Below are positions 1 through 12,048 of a stretch of DNA of 64,000 bases, one piece after another. The notes below the pieces were generated by a model. The model was given only the letters and a program-made list of their open reading frames with translations. It did no database searches and was not told the DNA's origin. Position numbers and translations under genes: made by a program. The stretch is taken from positions 24,923,733-24,987,732 of the forward strand of contig OX421495.1 in assembly GCA_949126835.1 (NCBI GenBank), written 5' to 3'. This DNA is from Anisus vortex. Its lineage: Eukaryota; Mollusca; Gastropoda; Planorbidae. Positions within the stretch are counted from its first letter, which is position 1, and every line of letters starts with the position of its first letter.

Positions 1-251
1 CCTGAACATGTAAAGTTACAACCTGAACATGTAAAGTTACAACCTGAACATGTAAAGTTATAACCAAAACATGTAAAGTTACAACCTGAACATGTAAAGT
101 TATAACCAGAACATGTAAAGTTACAACCTGAACATGTAAAGTTACAACCTGAACATGTAAAGTTACAACCTGAACATGTAAAGTTACAACCAGAACATGT
201 AATGTTATAACCAGAACATGTAAAGTTATAACCTGAACATGTAAAGTTACA
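1..251. repeat. 21-bp minisatellite
   Basis: About twelve tandem copies of a 21-bp unit containing CTGAACATGTAAAGTTACAA run from the window edge to about 251, with C/T and A/G changes between copies. The array probably continues to the left of the window. No coding capacity. Confidence 0.95.
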
Positions 252-742
252 AAGTTACTTTAGTCTCCAAATAGAAGTATGCCTTGTTATCATTACCTTT
301 TAATGACAGGGGGAGGGGGGTATGCATACAATTCTTTAACAGTATTGCATGAATATGTTTGTAAAAGCCTGGCAACTGCATAATTTATCACAGAAAGTAT
401 TATTTCACTCTTTAATGTCGACTAAATAATGATAAAGTGATACACAAGACTGCTGTCAATGCAGGGAAAGGGACCAAAGATGTCAGCAGGAGATGAGGCA
501 GCCCCTAGGTAAATACACAAAGTCAGCTTACACTTTTGAGTTTGCCTTCACCCTTTTGCAGATATATGAACCTCCACGGCTAAAAAACAGGTTACAGATA
601 TAGCAGATAAATCAACTGGCCCAACATTGCAAGCAGACATTGATCATAAGACAAGATAAAACTTGAAGCAACTAACAGAGCCTAGCTATCATATCAATTA
701 CATAACTGAGTTCCCTATGAGTTCCCTATTATAGCATGGTAC
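252..742. other. Non-coding spacer
   Basis: AT-rich unique-looking sequence. I see no exon, RNA gene or transposon end in it. The last 8 bases (735-742) are the target duplication of the next element. Confidence 0.6.
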
Positions 743-1089
743 CAGTGGCGTTTTCAGGCATGTTCCACATGTTCCATTGGAACAGGGGCCCCCACATAAA
801 ATGGGCCCCACACTTCCCTAAAAGAAATGTTTTAGTGACATCCCCATTCTTTCGTTGAAAATGTAAAATAAAATTCATGTATTCCCCTACAATTTAAAGC
901 GCTCCAGTCCAACCAAGCTAAGTGCAACATAAAATGTATGATTTTACAGAACATAAAATGTATGATTTTACAGAATGTACAATGAATTAACAGCCCTTTT
1001 CTGAGGTATGTGGAAGGCAGGGGCGAGACCACGAGGGGCCCCCACATTAATTTGGGAACAGGGCCCCCACAATCCTAAATACGGCCCTG
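743..1089. mobile_element. hAT-type MITE, 347 bp
   Basis: Inverted ends CAGTGGCGTTTTCAGG (left) and, on the other strand, CAGGGCCGTATTTAGG (right). The flanks 735-742 and 1090-1097 are both CATGGTAC, a perfect 8-bp target-site duplication as made by hAT transposases. The interior repeats GGGGCCCCCACA-type motifs and encodes nothing. Confidence 0.85.
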
Positions 1090-1371
1090 CATGGTACAGT
1101 CAAAATATATCTTTGACACAACTGAGATACTATTATACCACAGTAAAGTCAAAATATATCAATGACACAACTGAGCTACAATTGAACCATGGTTCAGTCA
1201 AAACATATCAATAACACAATAACTTTACATTTTAAAGCACATTAAAAAAAAAAATATATTTCTCTAAAAAAAAAAATGCCAACAAAAATAAAATTTCAAG
1301 CTGATAACATTTTTATTGAGAACAAAATCTTCTCTCCAGCCATATCTTAGAGACAAACCACTAAAACTTAC

Positions 1372-1394
1372 CTTTCCGGTTTAGGTTCAGCCAT
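1372..1394 (-). CDS. Possible first coding exon of an unseen gene
   Basis: On the minus strand an ATG at 1394-1392 in good context (ACAAACATGG) opens a short reading frame, MAEPKPE plus two bases, that ends exactly at a strong donor (GTAAGT from 1371). A plausible acceptor (CATTTCATAAACAG) lies about 50 bases upstream on the same strand. The next exons would lie further left, possibly outside the window. An upstream ATG opens a five-residue uORF. I cannot name the gene, and the call rests only on start context and splice signals. Confidence 0.3.
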
Positions 1395-2678
1395 GTTTGT
1401 TGGGTGTGTTCACTTTAATGTTTGCTGGACATTGTCTGTTTATGAAATGAGAAAATAGTGATCAGATATAGGTGACACTCATAAAAAAAAGTACTATAAA
1501 CTGTGTGACACCAATGATTTTTTTTATTTCAAATGATCCAGATACTAATATGCAAAAAGTATACATAGGCCTTTGCTGAGTATAAAGAATGAAAACATGT
1601 TGTATTCATACCATGTCCAAATAAAACCCAAAGTAGCGTTTATTAGAGGATCTCTATATTGATCTAGATGTGTTCATCAATCAATGCACTGTTATTTTCC
1701 TATGGCAACAGCAGTTCATATTTTTTTGGTAGATAGATGAAAGAATTTTAAAATGTATGTGGAGTAAAATGGGGAAGGAGGGGGGTGACATAGACAACTG
1801 AGTATACCTATTAGGTTGATACTGTATTCAGATGTTTCAAGCAACTACTTTATAACAAAAAAACTTAATCATGTTTAGATACAATGCTTATAATTTAATA
1901 AATTCTTATAATTTAATAATCGTTTTGACAGTAGCATAATTAACAAAGAAGCTGTTAATGTTTGCATAGAGAATTGTTGTTTTTTTGTTTGGGAGAAATA
2001 ATTTTTACAAATTAATATGAACTTTCAGAGAGCCGATGCTAAATACATAAACTGAGTACCCTTAAATTAGATGTCACTTTTTTTTTTCATTCTTCCAAAA
2101 AATGTATACTGTCATGTATATTCTCTTATATTAACGCATGCACTCGCATGTTAACTTGCCTTAGTATTAGTAAGCACTTAAAACGTTATAAACATTAAGG
2201 ATCAAACTTTTAGCAGATAATCATTCCAATCTGATTGAGAAAATTTTTTTATTTCCACATGCTTTATTAACCCACATTCCCCAGAGTTTATTCACATCTT
2301 TAAATAATCGTTTTACTCAAAAGGCTATTCATCACCTATTGCTTATATCATTGTCATTTTTTTTAAATAAATAAAAATCTTTTACTACAAGATAATAACT
2401 TACGGTATGTGCAATTTTATAGCGACTAACAAATAGAATTATTGATATTAAAATTAAATAGATATCTATATAAGCATAAATCTATAGTATATTTAAACCA
2501 TATTCTTATATATTTGCAAAGTTCACGCACTTGGGACCACTGTCTTTTTTCTTTCATCAATTTTTAGATCTTGTTCTATTCAAAATTCAACAATAGCACT
2601 TTGATAGATTACAATTAGTTAAGTTTCCATTAAAAACAACAGCTGACCAATAACTTTATTATTCATACCAGTAAGGCA
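1395..2678. other. Non-coding AT-rich spacer
   Basis: Homopolymer-rich AT sequence. I see no exon with splice signals and an open frame, no RNA gene and no transposon ends. Confidence 0.55.
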
Positions 2679-2680
2679 TT

Positions 2681-3500
2681 GAAACAATGCATGGGGCAGT
2701 ATTACTTTTCCTTTTTCAAGAAAACAATGCATGGGGCAGTATTACTTTTCCTTCAAGAAAACAATGCAGGGGGCAGTATTACTTTTCCGTCAAGAAAACA
2801 ATGCATGGGGCAGTATTACTTTTCCTTAATGAAAAAAATGCATGGGGCAGTATTACTTTTCCTTCAAGAAAACAATGCATGGGGCAGTATTACTTTTCCT
2901 TCAAGAAAACAATGCATGGGACAGTATTACTTTTCCTTCAAGAAAACAAAGCATGGGGCAGTATTACTTTTCCTTCAAGAAAACAAAGCATGGGGCAGTA
3001 TTACTTTTCCTTCAAGAAAACAAAGCATGGGGCAGTATTACTTTTCCTTCAAGAAAACAAAGCATGGGGCAGTATTACTTTTCCTTCAAGAAATCAATGC
3101 ATGGGGCAGTATTACTTTTCCTTCAAGAAAACAAAGCATGGGGCAGTATTACTTTTCCTTCAAGATAACAAAGCATGGGGCAGTATTACTTTTCCTTCAA
3201 GAAAACAAAGCATGGGGCAGTATTACTTTTCCTTCAAGAAAACAAAGCATGGGGCAGTATTACTTTTCCTTCAAGAAAACAAAGCATGGGGCAGTATTAC
3301 TTTTCCTTCAAGAAAACAAAGCATGGGGCAGTATTACTTTTCCTTCAAGAAAACAATCATGGGGCAGTATTACTTTTCCTTCAAGAAAACAAAGCATGGG
3401 GCAGTATTACTTTTCCTTCAAGAAAACAATGCATGGGGCAGTATTACTTTTCCTTCAAGAAAACAATGCAGGGGGCAGTATTACTTTTCCTTCAAGAAAA
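2681..3500. repeat. 37-bp minisatellite
   Basis: About 22 tandem copies of a 37-bp unit with the core GCATGGGGCAGTATTAC followed by a TTTTCC tract. The unit length leaves remainder 1 modulo 3 and the unit lacks stop codons in several frames, so long open frames appear in all three forward frames with the same peptide repeated. That is a property of the repeat, not evidence of a gene. Variants include GCAGGGGGC and one copy that lost three bases near 3355. Confidence 0.95.
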
Positions 3501-3857
3501 CTTTGAATGTAAACAATAAAGTCAAGAGTCCCTCACTTATCTTGTTTCTCCCCATGGGACAAGTGAAATAGTGTTCACAACTTTCCCAATCCCTGGCCTA
3601 CAAGGGAATAGTGTAATCAGTACAATGCCTAGCCACCTTTACTTTCCTTGAGAACAAATAAAATCCTGGGCTACCGTAAAAAAAAAAAGCTGATGATACT
3701 TTCAAAATCGGTTATTGATTTTGAAACCGGTTATCAATTTTGAAACCGATAAATTGGATTTCTGCTCTTTTTTTTTTAATTTAACAGTCCTAATTATAAC
3801 TATGAAGAAACATAATAATAACTGTTACATGTTATTACAAAGCATTTATAGTAGGAT
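3501..3857. other. Spacer with a SINE fragment
   Basis: Around 3620-3650 the sequence ACAATGCCTAGCCACC followed by TTTACTTTCC matches the middle of the minus-oriented SINEs at 32.6 and 47.6 kb (ACAATGCCCAGCCGCC), so this is a short decayed SINE piece. The rest shows only simple local repeats such as TTTTGAAACCGGTTAT. Confidence 0.5.
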
Positions 3858-3914
3858 CAGGGGCGAAGCCACAGGTGGGGCCCCCCCTGGAAAAAATTTC
3901 TGGCTTCGCCCCTA
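3858..3914. mobile_element. 57-bp miniature inverted-repeat element
   Basis: Almost only two inverted ends: AGGGGCGAAGCCA on the left and TGGCTTCGCCCCT on the right, with a G/C-rich centre. Flanks AGTAGGAT (3850-3857) and AATAGGAT (3915-3922) match at 7 of 8 bases. Likely a hAT-type MITE reduced to its ends. Confidence 0.7.
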
Positions 3915-3922
3915 AATAGGAT

Positions 3923-5109
3923 TAGATATTTACAGGTATACGCAGTTTCATTACAATATTATATTTAAAAATACATAGGAACTACGAAATCAAATTTAAG
4001 TCTATAGTCTAGGTATAACTGCTGTCACTATTTTAATGGTTGTTAACTCTGATGATTTAGTAGTAGTTCACACCATGTGAACCAGAAGCACATAAAGATA
4101 CCTCAAACTAGTGAAATTGTGAAGTATGAATAAAAAAAAAATTGTAAAATTGGACAATAAGTGTTTCATCCATTCTGGAGATTTGATCATAACATTATTA
4201 TTTGGATACCCAATATAAAGAGTTGAAATTTTGGTGATATGATTTAACATTTTTTAAATGACGGAAAATGTCTGAGAAAAAACTAAATTTTAAGGAAGTC
4301 TACATTTTTATGATCAGATACGATAATTTGTAATTCCCTAATGCTTCACACCTAATTTTTTCTAGGTCAATCTCTTTAATATATATATATACAATTGCGT
4401 CAACTCACTTTATCTGGTCTAAATGTATGCTACATGAGAAAATACGGTCAATGGTCTTAAAATATGCTTTTGACCCAATAAGAATACACCTATGACAAAT
4501 TACAGGTACCCAGGTTTGAGATTAGCTAGTCATAGATAACGAAGCTAATGGTTTTTTTAAATTCTTTTCCATATTTACTACACCTATATACTCAGACCTG
4601 CCTACTTGAAGTTGTTAAAATTTTTCATAACGTGAACTAAATTTAAGAATTTGGATAGAAAATTCATATAGGCCTAATCAAATTTATTTTGAAATAGCTA
4701 ATACATATTTTAACCGTTCAATCAATGCTAAGAAAGAGCCTGCTCCATAAATTAAATCGACCTATACTATATTTTCAGCGCTGCCGCAAGGATTATAATA
4801 TGCTATAAAAGACTGAAGCTAAGAGATGGAGGGTATTAGAATATGTTTTATGTAATGTTTTATTTCTGTGCCCCCTGGAGCAATGTAAAGACAGTTCCTT
4901 GGAAATGCATTAAAATTGGGTAATTGTGGCCAACTTTTATAATTACATCTATGTGTGCATGCTTTTTTAATCTAAAGAACAACAACTAGATAGTCAAAAG
5001 ATGATGTAGGCCTAATTCATAGCCGACACAACAACAAAGACACGCTAAAGCTGCACCTGGAAAAAGAACAATTGGCCCAGGAAAGAAAGTTCAGAAGTAT
5101 TTTTATTAT
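3923..5109. other. Non-coding spacer
   Basis: No gene seen. The stretch 4440-4515, ending in GGTACCCAGGTTTGAG, resembles the right end of the element at 19.9-21.9 kb (ends GGTACCCAGGTATG), so it may be a fragment of that family. Confidence 0.4.
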
Positions 5110-5111
5110 TT

Positions 5112-5377
5112 ATGGCGCACGGTAGTCGAGAGGCAAAGCGTTCAACTGGTGATCCAATGGTCCTGGGTTTGAATCCTGGTGCAGGCTAGGATAATTTCCC
5201 AGGATTTGAGGGTGTTCCTGAGTCTACCCAGTTCTGATGGGTACCTGACCTTAGTTGGGATAAAGTAAAGGCAGCTGTGCATAGTGCTGGCCACACATCA
5301 CCTAGACACGGAAATTGGGGAAATTGCTTCACCGACCCTATGGATCAATTTGGTCCGATGGGATACTTTACTTTACT
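5112..5377 (+). mobile_element. tRNA-derived SINE, family A
   Basis: The head has tRNA-like internal promoter boxes: an A-box-like GGTAGTCGAGAGGCAAAGC near 5121 and a B-box-like GGGTTTGAATCC near 5165. A body shared with copies at 32.5, 47.5 and 53.9 kb follows (GATGGGTACCTGACC, GGCAGCTGTGCATAGTGCTG). It ends in a TACTTTACTTTAC tail. It is not a tRNA gene: there is no proper anticodon arm and the sequence continues into the SINE body. Confidence 0.85.
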
Positions 5378-8149
5378 ATTTATAATTTATGCACTATATT
5401 TTCTGATGTTTTTGTGATTATGCCAGATGAGAATTTTGTTTGCAAAATTGCCAACCCAAACCTTTTGACTTTAATCACACTTTTCTGAGCCTAAAACTAA
5501 ACTGCAAAAAAAAAAGGCTATCCAAAAAGAAATATAGACCTATACTACCTAAAGCCTACTTTTCCTAAACCCTACTGACCAAGTTCCTATATAGTGTAAA
5601 GTGGCATAGCTATGGTGAAAGTGAATAAGAAAAGCCTATTTCAACCTATTTCTGTTTTAAATTTTAGAATATAAGATGGCAGTAGATCAGTAGACTTAGT
5701 TAACTTAGTAATTAGTAAACTACTGGACTAGTACTTCTAGCTTTTAACTACTAATATCTATAGTCTAGTAGAGTAGGCTACTAGAGTCAGAGTACTAGTG
5801 TAGCCTGTAGGCTACTAATACTACTATTAGGCCTATTTACTATAAATATTTTGCATAGCCTAATCCTAATCATTAGACTATTAATGCCTAATAATATAAT
5901 AAATATAACTCAGCTACGTGTTTTTTATCATATAAAAATTACCTTTCTAGGCTTTTAGTTGGCTTCTTATCAATAAGGCTAGTAGTTTAGTAATCACTAC
6001 TGTAGATGTAACCGTGCGATGTGTCGACTGTGTAGTCACTGCAGTCTCAGGGTCGTGAGTAGTAAGTAAGAGTCAGATTGAATGAGATTGCAATTTAAAC
6101 GATTTTAGTCTTAAATTATAGGCCTACTCCCACTTTCAATAAATCTTTATCGTAAAATATATATATATAAATAGAACTGTACGTATCTAAGGCAGTAAAG
6201 TTAGTAACTACTCATCTGTAGATTTTTACACTTTCAACTCTCTAGAAAGTGCAAGTGTCACTCAACACAAGATTATGATTATGATAAAGATCATTTGGTG
6301 TCTAGGTCTAGGCCTAGTCCTAGGATAGGGCTTTTCGCCTATTTAAAGCCAGTTCTTTTCGTTTCATAAATAAATACAACTCAGGTAAAAAAAATGAGAA
6401 CGATCATAAAAAAACTAAATTCTGGAAATTTTTATTTCTTTTCGAAAACTACAACCCAAGAAAGAAAAATTCATTCATGAATCCACTTTTGTTTGATTAA
6501 TTAACACCCATTGAGTTGTCAGCATAAACATGGCGGACATTTCTCACATATTCGCGCACATACAACGAGAAGTTGTACTCAGTATCGGAGTTTCCCCAAT
6601 CCGTTTTACTATTTCATCTGAATATTTATTTGTATTAAAAATTATTGTATTGTTGCAAAGCTCCACGTAAAGGTTCATTACTACATAATGTTTATGCAAA
6701 AGAATTGAAACATTAAAGCATTGACATTTCTACTATTTATCTTCATCATTTGTAGCCCTGTATAAGCATACAAGTTATAGTATTATAGCCTTTATAAGAC
6801 CACCCCCATTATTATCGATGGCTACAATGCCAATGCACGTGCATTATAAGTAGGCCCTAGGCCTATAAGGGCTCCTTCAATTTTCTTAATTTATGCTAGC
6901 CCAAACGCCAATGGTCTACATAAAAAGTAGATAGATGAACTATGTCCTCTAATATTCATTTTAATCTCAAACAAAGTTTTAAACAAGCTATTTTTAGGAC
7001 TGGTAGATTTCTATAGAAATGAAAAGCAAATTATTATAGCAAAAGGGGGGGGGGGGAGTTCGCTGACGCCAGTATGATCTTGTGTGTGTGTGGTGGGGGG
7101 TGGGCCATGCAACAATTAGGGAAAGTGTAAACAAATGGGGGGAAAAAAGATGGATCTGCAAAATTATGAAAACTAAAAGAAAAGCTGAAAAAAAATGCTA
7201 AAAAATTGTTATAGGCCTAGCCTAGATTACCAAATTGAGCTTTTAAATTTGTATTAAGCTTAGTCTAAGCTATACCAGTAGCCTAATACTTTTGAAACGG
7301 ATTTATATATAACTGTATCATCAGGCCACATTTAACCCAATTAGACATATAGGCCTAAGCTTATGCTACTACTGAATGCGCCCCCTCCCCAAACTCCGTT
7401 AGCATTTTAGCAGAGAAGGTGCACAAAAATCAATTGATGAAAGCAAAGATATGCCTATATTTGCATCATTTTCGATTGCGCTCTCATGACTTATCGCACA
7501 TAGTCCTGCTGATTAAAAGTCGTCGTTGACCTAGAGCAGCTCACGGAAAAGGCAACCACAAGATCAGATGCATTTGTTAATTCTTGACTCGATACTTCGT
7601 TAAGATTTTTTTTTCTGAGCACTTTTGTACCCTAAATCTGTTTTCCCAGTAATCAATGATTCCCTGAAGTATCTTCAAACAAAATGACTGGATCTATAAT
7701 AAAAACCCGTCACGCTTACAGCCTTCTTGTGAACAGAGAAAAGATGGTGGACAGTGGACAGATGGGCGAATCCAAAACAATTATGTGCTCTGAAATGGCG
7801 ATAAGCATTGCAACATCGGCATCCGCAAGTAGAAACGAATGAATGGTGAATGGTTGAATGATGCAGTGCTATGAGTTGAGATTTAATGTTCTGTGCCAAA
7901 TAGACCTACAGGTTAACTGAAGAAATATATAGCAGATTTCGTGATTTCCATTATAAGTAGGCCTACTTAAAAATCTTGCAAAACAAATATGCTTTTTTTT
8001 ACACCACCAAATACGCTTGATAATATTCATTTTATCATCTTGGCGTAGTTGATGAAGATATAGAAAAAAAAAGAGGAATTAATTGCCGAAAGGAAGAAAT
8101 TGCAGTAGGCCTATAAGCTTAGAAGCTTCGGGGAACAACAATATTGATT
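5378..8149. other. Non-coding region
   Basis: No supported gene. Includes CTAG/TAGGCCTA-rich sequence at 5700-5900 and 6300-6330, a G tract and a GT/G-rich tract at 7045-7110, and a YY1-like ATGGCGGAC at 6532. A 46-codon frame starting at that ATG has no splice or homology support. Confidence 0.5.
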
Positions 8150-8157
8150 AACCTGCT

Positions 8158-9518
8158 TAGGGTTGCCAGAGGTCCGGCAAAGGAGGACATGTCCTCCTTT
8201 TTACCCCTGTGTCTTCCGTCCGACAGGCAAAGCTCACAACCCTTAAAATGTCCGGCTTTTGTAGGCCAAAGGTTTTAAAAGTCATTAAGCTTTGTGCACT
8301 TTTTATGTTCTTATTTACTCTCAATAAGCGGCTGGGTCGGGTAAAGCAAAACACATATATTATTTAGAAGGAAATGTAATGAATTATCGATTGTTTTATC
8401 TAATTTCTAATGAGTTGTTAGGTTCATTGTCCACCGATCTTCTATTTCCCCACCTTACCTACCATTGCACACATACATTCAAATTGACCTAGGTAACAGC
8501 TTTATTGTTACAAGAGATAGATCTAGCCGGAGATAAATTTTACGCTAGTGACTCACAATAACATTGTGAATCTAATCAAAAGTTTAGGGCAAGTTTTGGA
8601 GTGAAGGTCCTATTTCCAGAACTATTCAGCCACATAGGGAAACTTTTGTCCTAGTTTACAAATTGAATGGTTCAATTAATTAAGAAAGTGAAAATTACGC
8701 TAAAACCATTGAGAAGTTTATTCAATTTCGTTGTAATTTTTTGTCGTGAAATTATTTGACCAATATTGTAATCTCAAATTTCTCAAATCATTTGTAAAAG
8801 AAAAGAATGAACAGTTTTTTTTCAAAGACTCTTGCATGAGCAGTGGGGTTAATTTTTTTTTCAAAGTTTCCCAAATGCAAGTTGCTTTTCATAGTTACTA
8901 AAAATTGCCGAACTTTTTTTCTGTATCCCTGAACACAATGGCATTGTGGAAAGAGTGTTCTCATTGATAGGCCTAAACGCTCAATGGACAAAAGAGAGAA
9001 ACACTCTCAGTGAACTCTATAAAGGGCAACATTCTTACAAAGTAGCCTACCGTACAACTTGACAAATATCACATGTGAACAGTTTATACATTTGTGCCTG
9101 CTAACAAGGATCTTCTGCAAAAAGTTGGCTCGTCAGAGAAATATGTTGTTTAATTAAGAAAGAGGATGATATATATTAACTTCAGAATTGACTGTTTATT
9201 TTCAAATAATATAGGCCTATAGTATTGTTAAATTGCATTTTGAAAAAAAACAAGTAAATTGAATTCGTATTTAATTAACTTTTTTTTTACAATACTTTTC
9301 TTGTTTAATTTAGCTTACCAATAGATAATTATAATATATTGGCAACCATTGTAGTAAAATTATACTGATTGCTAGTTAATTCCGCTTTCAATTGAAAAAA
9401 TTAATTAGATTTAAATGAAAACTCAATGTGTCATCCTTTGGTACCCATGTGTCCTCCTTTGTCCTCCTTTTTGTCTCTCTGTGTCCTCCTTTTGGTACCC
9501 ATGTATCTGGCAACCCTA
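8158..9518. mobile_element. hAT element, 1361 bp, decayed
   Basis: Inverted ends TAGGGTTGCCAGA (left) and TCTGGCAACCCTA (right) are flanked by a perfect 8-bp duplication AACCTGCT (8150-8157 and 9519-9526). Subterminal GTCCTCCTTT repeats lie near both ends. Inside, 8928-9062 keeps the C-terminal dimerisation segment of a hAT transposase. Confidence 0.9.
8928..9062 (+). pseudogene. hAT transposase C-terminal fragment
   Basis: The open segment reads NGIVERVFSLIGLNAQWTKE and then RNTLSE. This matches the hAT dimerisation signature in which a short VERVFS-type motif is followed by W-x-x-E-R-N-x-L. It ends at a TGA at 9060-9062. No other part of the transposase is readable, so the element cannot move itself. 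Confidence 0.7.
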
Positions 9519-9526
9519 AACCTGCT

Positions 9527-10145
9527 GTACTTTTGAACTTCATAAAGAGATACCGAGGTAGTCTACCATTGGGGATTGCGCATCTTCCTTACACGAGCTA
9601 TTATATAGCGTTACCAGCTGCGAGCGCTCTTAAATATAGAACTATTTCATACATTCAAAGTTTAAATTTCTAACTTTCTGGAAACAAATTGTATGAGGTA
9701 AAAATTTATAAACATCAGTGGCGTACCCAAGATTGCGATGTGGTGTGGCAAAAGTGCAAGGCAGAAAAGGTGGAGAGCAACTATTATGTATAAAGTGTGT
9801 GGGGGGGGGGGGGCAATAATGCAGGAAGGAAGTGTAGGAACGGTGGAAATAGAAGACTTATCTTCAACCGGTGTACATTGCAATATTCCCATAAACTGTT
9901 GATCAAACAACTAGATCTAACATTGTATCAAAATATCGACAGTAGTGAAACACAAAATTCGATTCATTAAATATTTCTATGATATTAATTTTAAAAAAAA
10001 TATTGTTAAAATCCTCGGATTGAACAAAAATGGGGGGGGGGGGGGGGGAGGATATAGGCTAGCCTACATCAAAGCACGCACCATCAAAGGTAGTGCATAC
10101 TGATGCGCTCCTCATTACAGTCAATGCTCCATATAATTCCCAGTG
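9527..10145. other. Spacer with G-tracts and an element end
   Basis: CAGTGGCGTACCCAAG at about 9717 resembles the terminal repeat of the MITEs at 743 and 29058, but I could not find its partner end. G runs of 12 or more occur near 9800 and 10030. No gene. Confidence 0.4.
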
Positions 10146-10289
10146 TCATTTGGAGAGCACTCATTTGAATTTGTGGCTCTTTCTATATGGAACAGCTTGT
10201 CTCAGACACTGAGAGATTATGAGACAAAGAGTCTTTTAAAAAAAAGATTTTTAAGACATTTCTCTTTAACTAATCTATGTAGGCTATAG
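10146..10289 (+). pseudogene. LINE reverse-transcriptase ORF tail
   Basis: The frame from 10146 reads SFGEHSFEFVALSIWNSLSQ, then TLRDYETKSLFKKRFLRHF, and stops at TAG 10287-10289. The pattern FGE-SF, then A--WNSLP-like, then LR with S--FKK-L, is the familiar C-terminal end of many animal non-LTR retrotransposon ORF2 proteins. The rest of the ORF is missing, so this is a 5'-truncated insertion or remnant. Confidence 0.6.
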
Positions 10290-10620
10290 GCATACATATA
10301 TATAGTGTATGCAGTAATCATTATTCAATTATTAGTAACTTGAAGTCAGTCGCACGAAGCAATGTTTTGTGAATTTAATAGATCTATAAAGGATATTTTA
10401 AAAGACTGAAATTATATGCCATTCTAGTGAATCAATAGGGCTTTTAAAATGCGCACTATAAATTTAAGTAGGCCTAGGCTATATGTAATAGAAAAAAAAA
10501 GTTACAAAGTTATTTTGGGGGTTATGATAATATAAGGGGGGTGAATGTGGATGAAAATTAGATAGTATATTAGCCTATATATAATGTCTGTATGGGCCAA
10601 GTTTCAGATAGACTCTAGAC

Positions 10621-11399
10621 CAGCGGTTCCCAATCTGTGGGTCGCGACCTCATTGGGGGGTCGAACGACAATTTCAGGAGGGGGGGGGGGTCGCCTCTAG
10701 GACCATCGGAAAACACATTATCGCTGTTGTATAATCATACTTATATAGATCATTGAGAAGGTGGCAGGGTTGGGCCATAATGTACTGATGCGGACCAGCC
10801 AACATATGTAGAGGGCAAATACTTTGTTGAAAGCAACAGCATTGGCGGTGGCAGGGTTATTGGTCCATAATGTATAGGCTACTTATGCGGACCACCAACA
10901 CACGTTGTAAAGTGCAAATACCTTATACTTTGTTGAAAGCAGCAGTAGGCCTACTGGCGGTAAAACGACACTCCATAAATATATTGGGAATTAGGGTGGA
11001 TGCTGTTTGGTCTATTATTTTTAGCTGTGGTTGATGTGAATACTGCCCCTCCCCTTGTTATGCTAATACTAATAGATATGTAAAAAAATAACAACAATAT
11101 CGGGAATGGTCAATCCTTAAATAGCTAGAAATTAATATTTCACTAGCCTATATATAGGCCTATTATTATATATTATTTTTGTGACTAATCACTATAGACC
11201 TAATATGTTTTGAAGGCTTAACAATAAAGATAGGCCTTCATCTTGCATATCACATTTATACTACAATTCATAACAGTGATAACAGTAGCAAATTACAGTT
11301 ATAAGGTTGCGACGAAACTTTTTTTTTTATGTTTGGGGGTCGCCACAACATGAGGCGCTGTATTAAGGGGCGCGGCATTAAAAAGGTTGGGAACAACTG
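10621..11399. mobile_element. hAT MITE, 779 bp
   Basis: Ends CAGCGGTTCCCAATC (left) and, on the other strand, CAGTTGTTCCCAACC (right). The flanks 10613-10620 and 11400-11407 are both CTCTAGAC. Subterminal GTCGCGACC/GGTCGCC motifs mirror each other. No transposase is readable. The end sequence is of the same type as the element at 35421. Confidence 0.92.
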
Positions 11400-11407
11400 C
11401 TCTAGAC

Positions 11408-12000
11408 TCTAGATAGAATGAAGGGAAGGTCGCCTTTCAGAATTATGTAGCCTACCTATTATAATAATAAATAGAAGGCCTAACAAGTTTTGTGAAGTTA
11501 AGATAACAATAAAAAAGCCAAGGTTGGCAATCGCCAAAGTAATGACATTTTTAATTTTTGTTTAGTGGGGGGTGGGGGATAATAATAAAAATGTATCCGT
11601 GCACTTGCATATTTTACCCAAAATATATTAAAATTTGCACTGTAGGCATATTATAATACAATATAGACTAAAATTAATGAATTATTCCCGGAAACATTAA
11701 TTGATGCCTTTTTCTGGCTGTGAGAGTTATCATGCCGGCTGTTTGCTACGTCATGACACGATAATTTATTAATTTCCCAATTGATGAAATTACTTAAAAT
11801 TTGTTGTAATCAATACAAAAAAAAGTTTTTTTTTTCCAAACATTCATTTTTTGAAGGATATTAAACTATTTTGTATCCAAAAGAAAAATTTATAGATTTC
11901 TCCACGATAGGCTAACGACACGAAGTGTTTTTATTTGACTGATTGGTTGAATTTTGACGATTCGGAAATCTAACTTCAGTCTACCTCAATGTAAATTACA
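11408..12000. other. Spacer upstream of eIF5
   Basis: AT-rich sequence with no gene seen. The proximal eIF5 promoter should lie in its right part, but I see no TATA box or initiator that I would defend. Confidence 0.4.
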
Positions 12001-12048
12001 CAACATCCGGGTAAGCACACGGCACAAACGTTAAGATCGAGACGGTTG
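12001..12048 (+). other. Probable eIF5 5' UTR exon, 5' end unknown
   Basis: The stretch ends in GACGGTTG followed by a strong donor GTAAGT at 12049. An alternative donor, GTAAGC, lies at 12306. The matching acceptor is TTTTTATAG at 13258. The transcription start was not determined. CATCCGCCATTTTC at 12427-12440 contains an inverted YY1-like core (ATGGCGGAT), a site often found just downstream of housekeeping promoters. Confidence 0.45.

Noticed and set aside
2679..3571. Open frames of up to 294 codons in three forward frames
   Set aside because: They are translations of the 37-bp minisatellite read in all frames; all three frames carry the same peptide, so there is no frame-specific selection.
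5112..5190. tRNA-like A and B boxes as a tRNA gene (also at 32.7, 46.98, 47.75 and 53.9 kb)
   Set aside because: No complete cloverleaf or anticodon loop; the sequence continues into a shared SINE body at every copy.
6534..6674. 46-codon frame starting MADISHIFAHIQREVV at a YY1-like ATGGCGGAC
   Set aside because: No splice sites, homology or repeat support; the ATG is part of a common regulatory motif.
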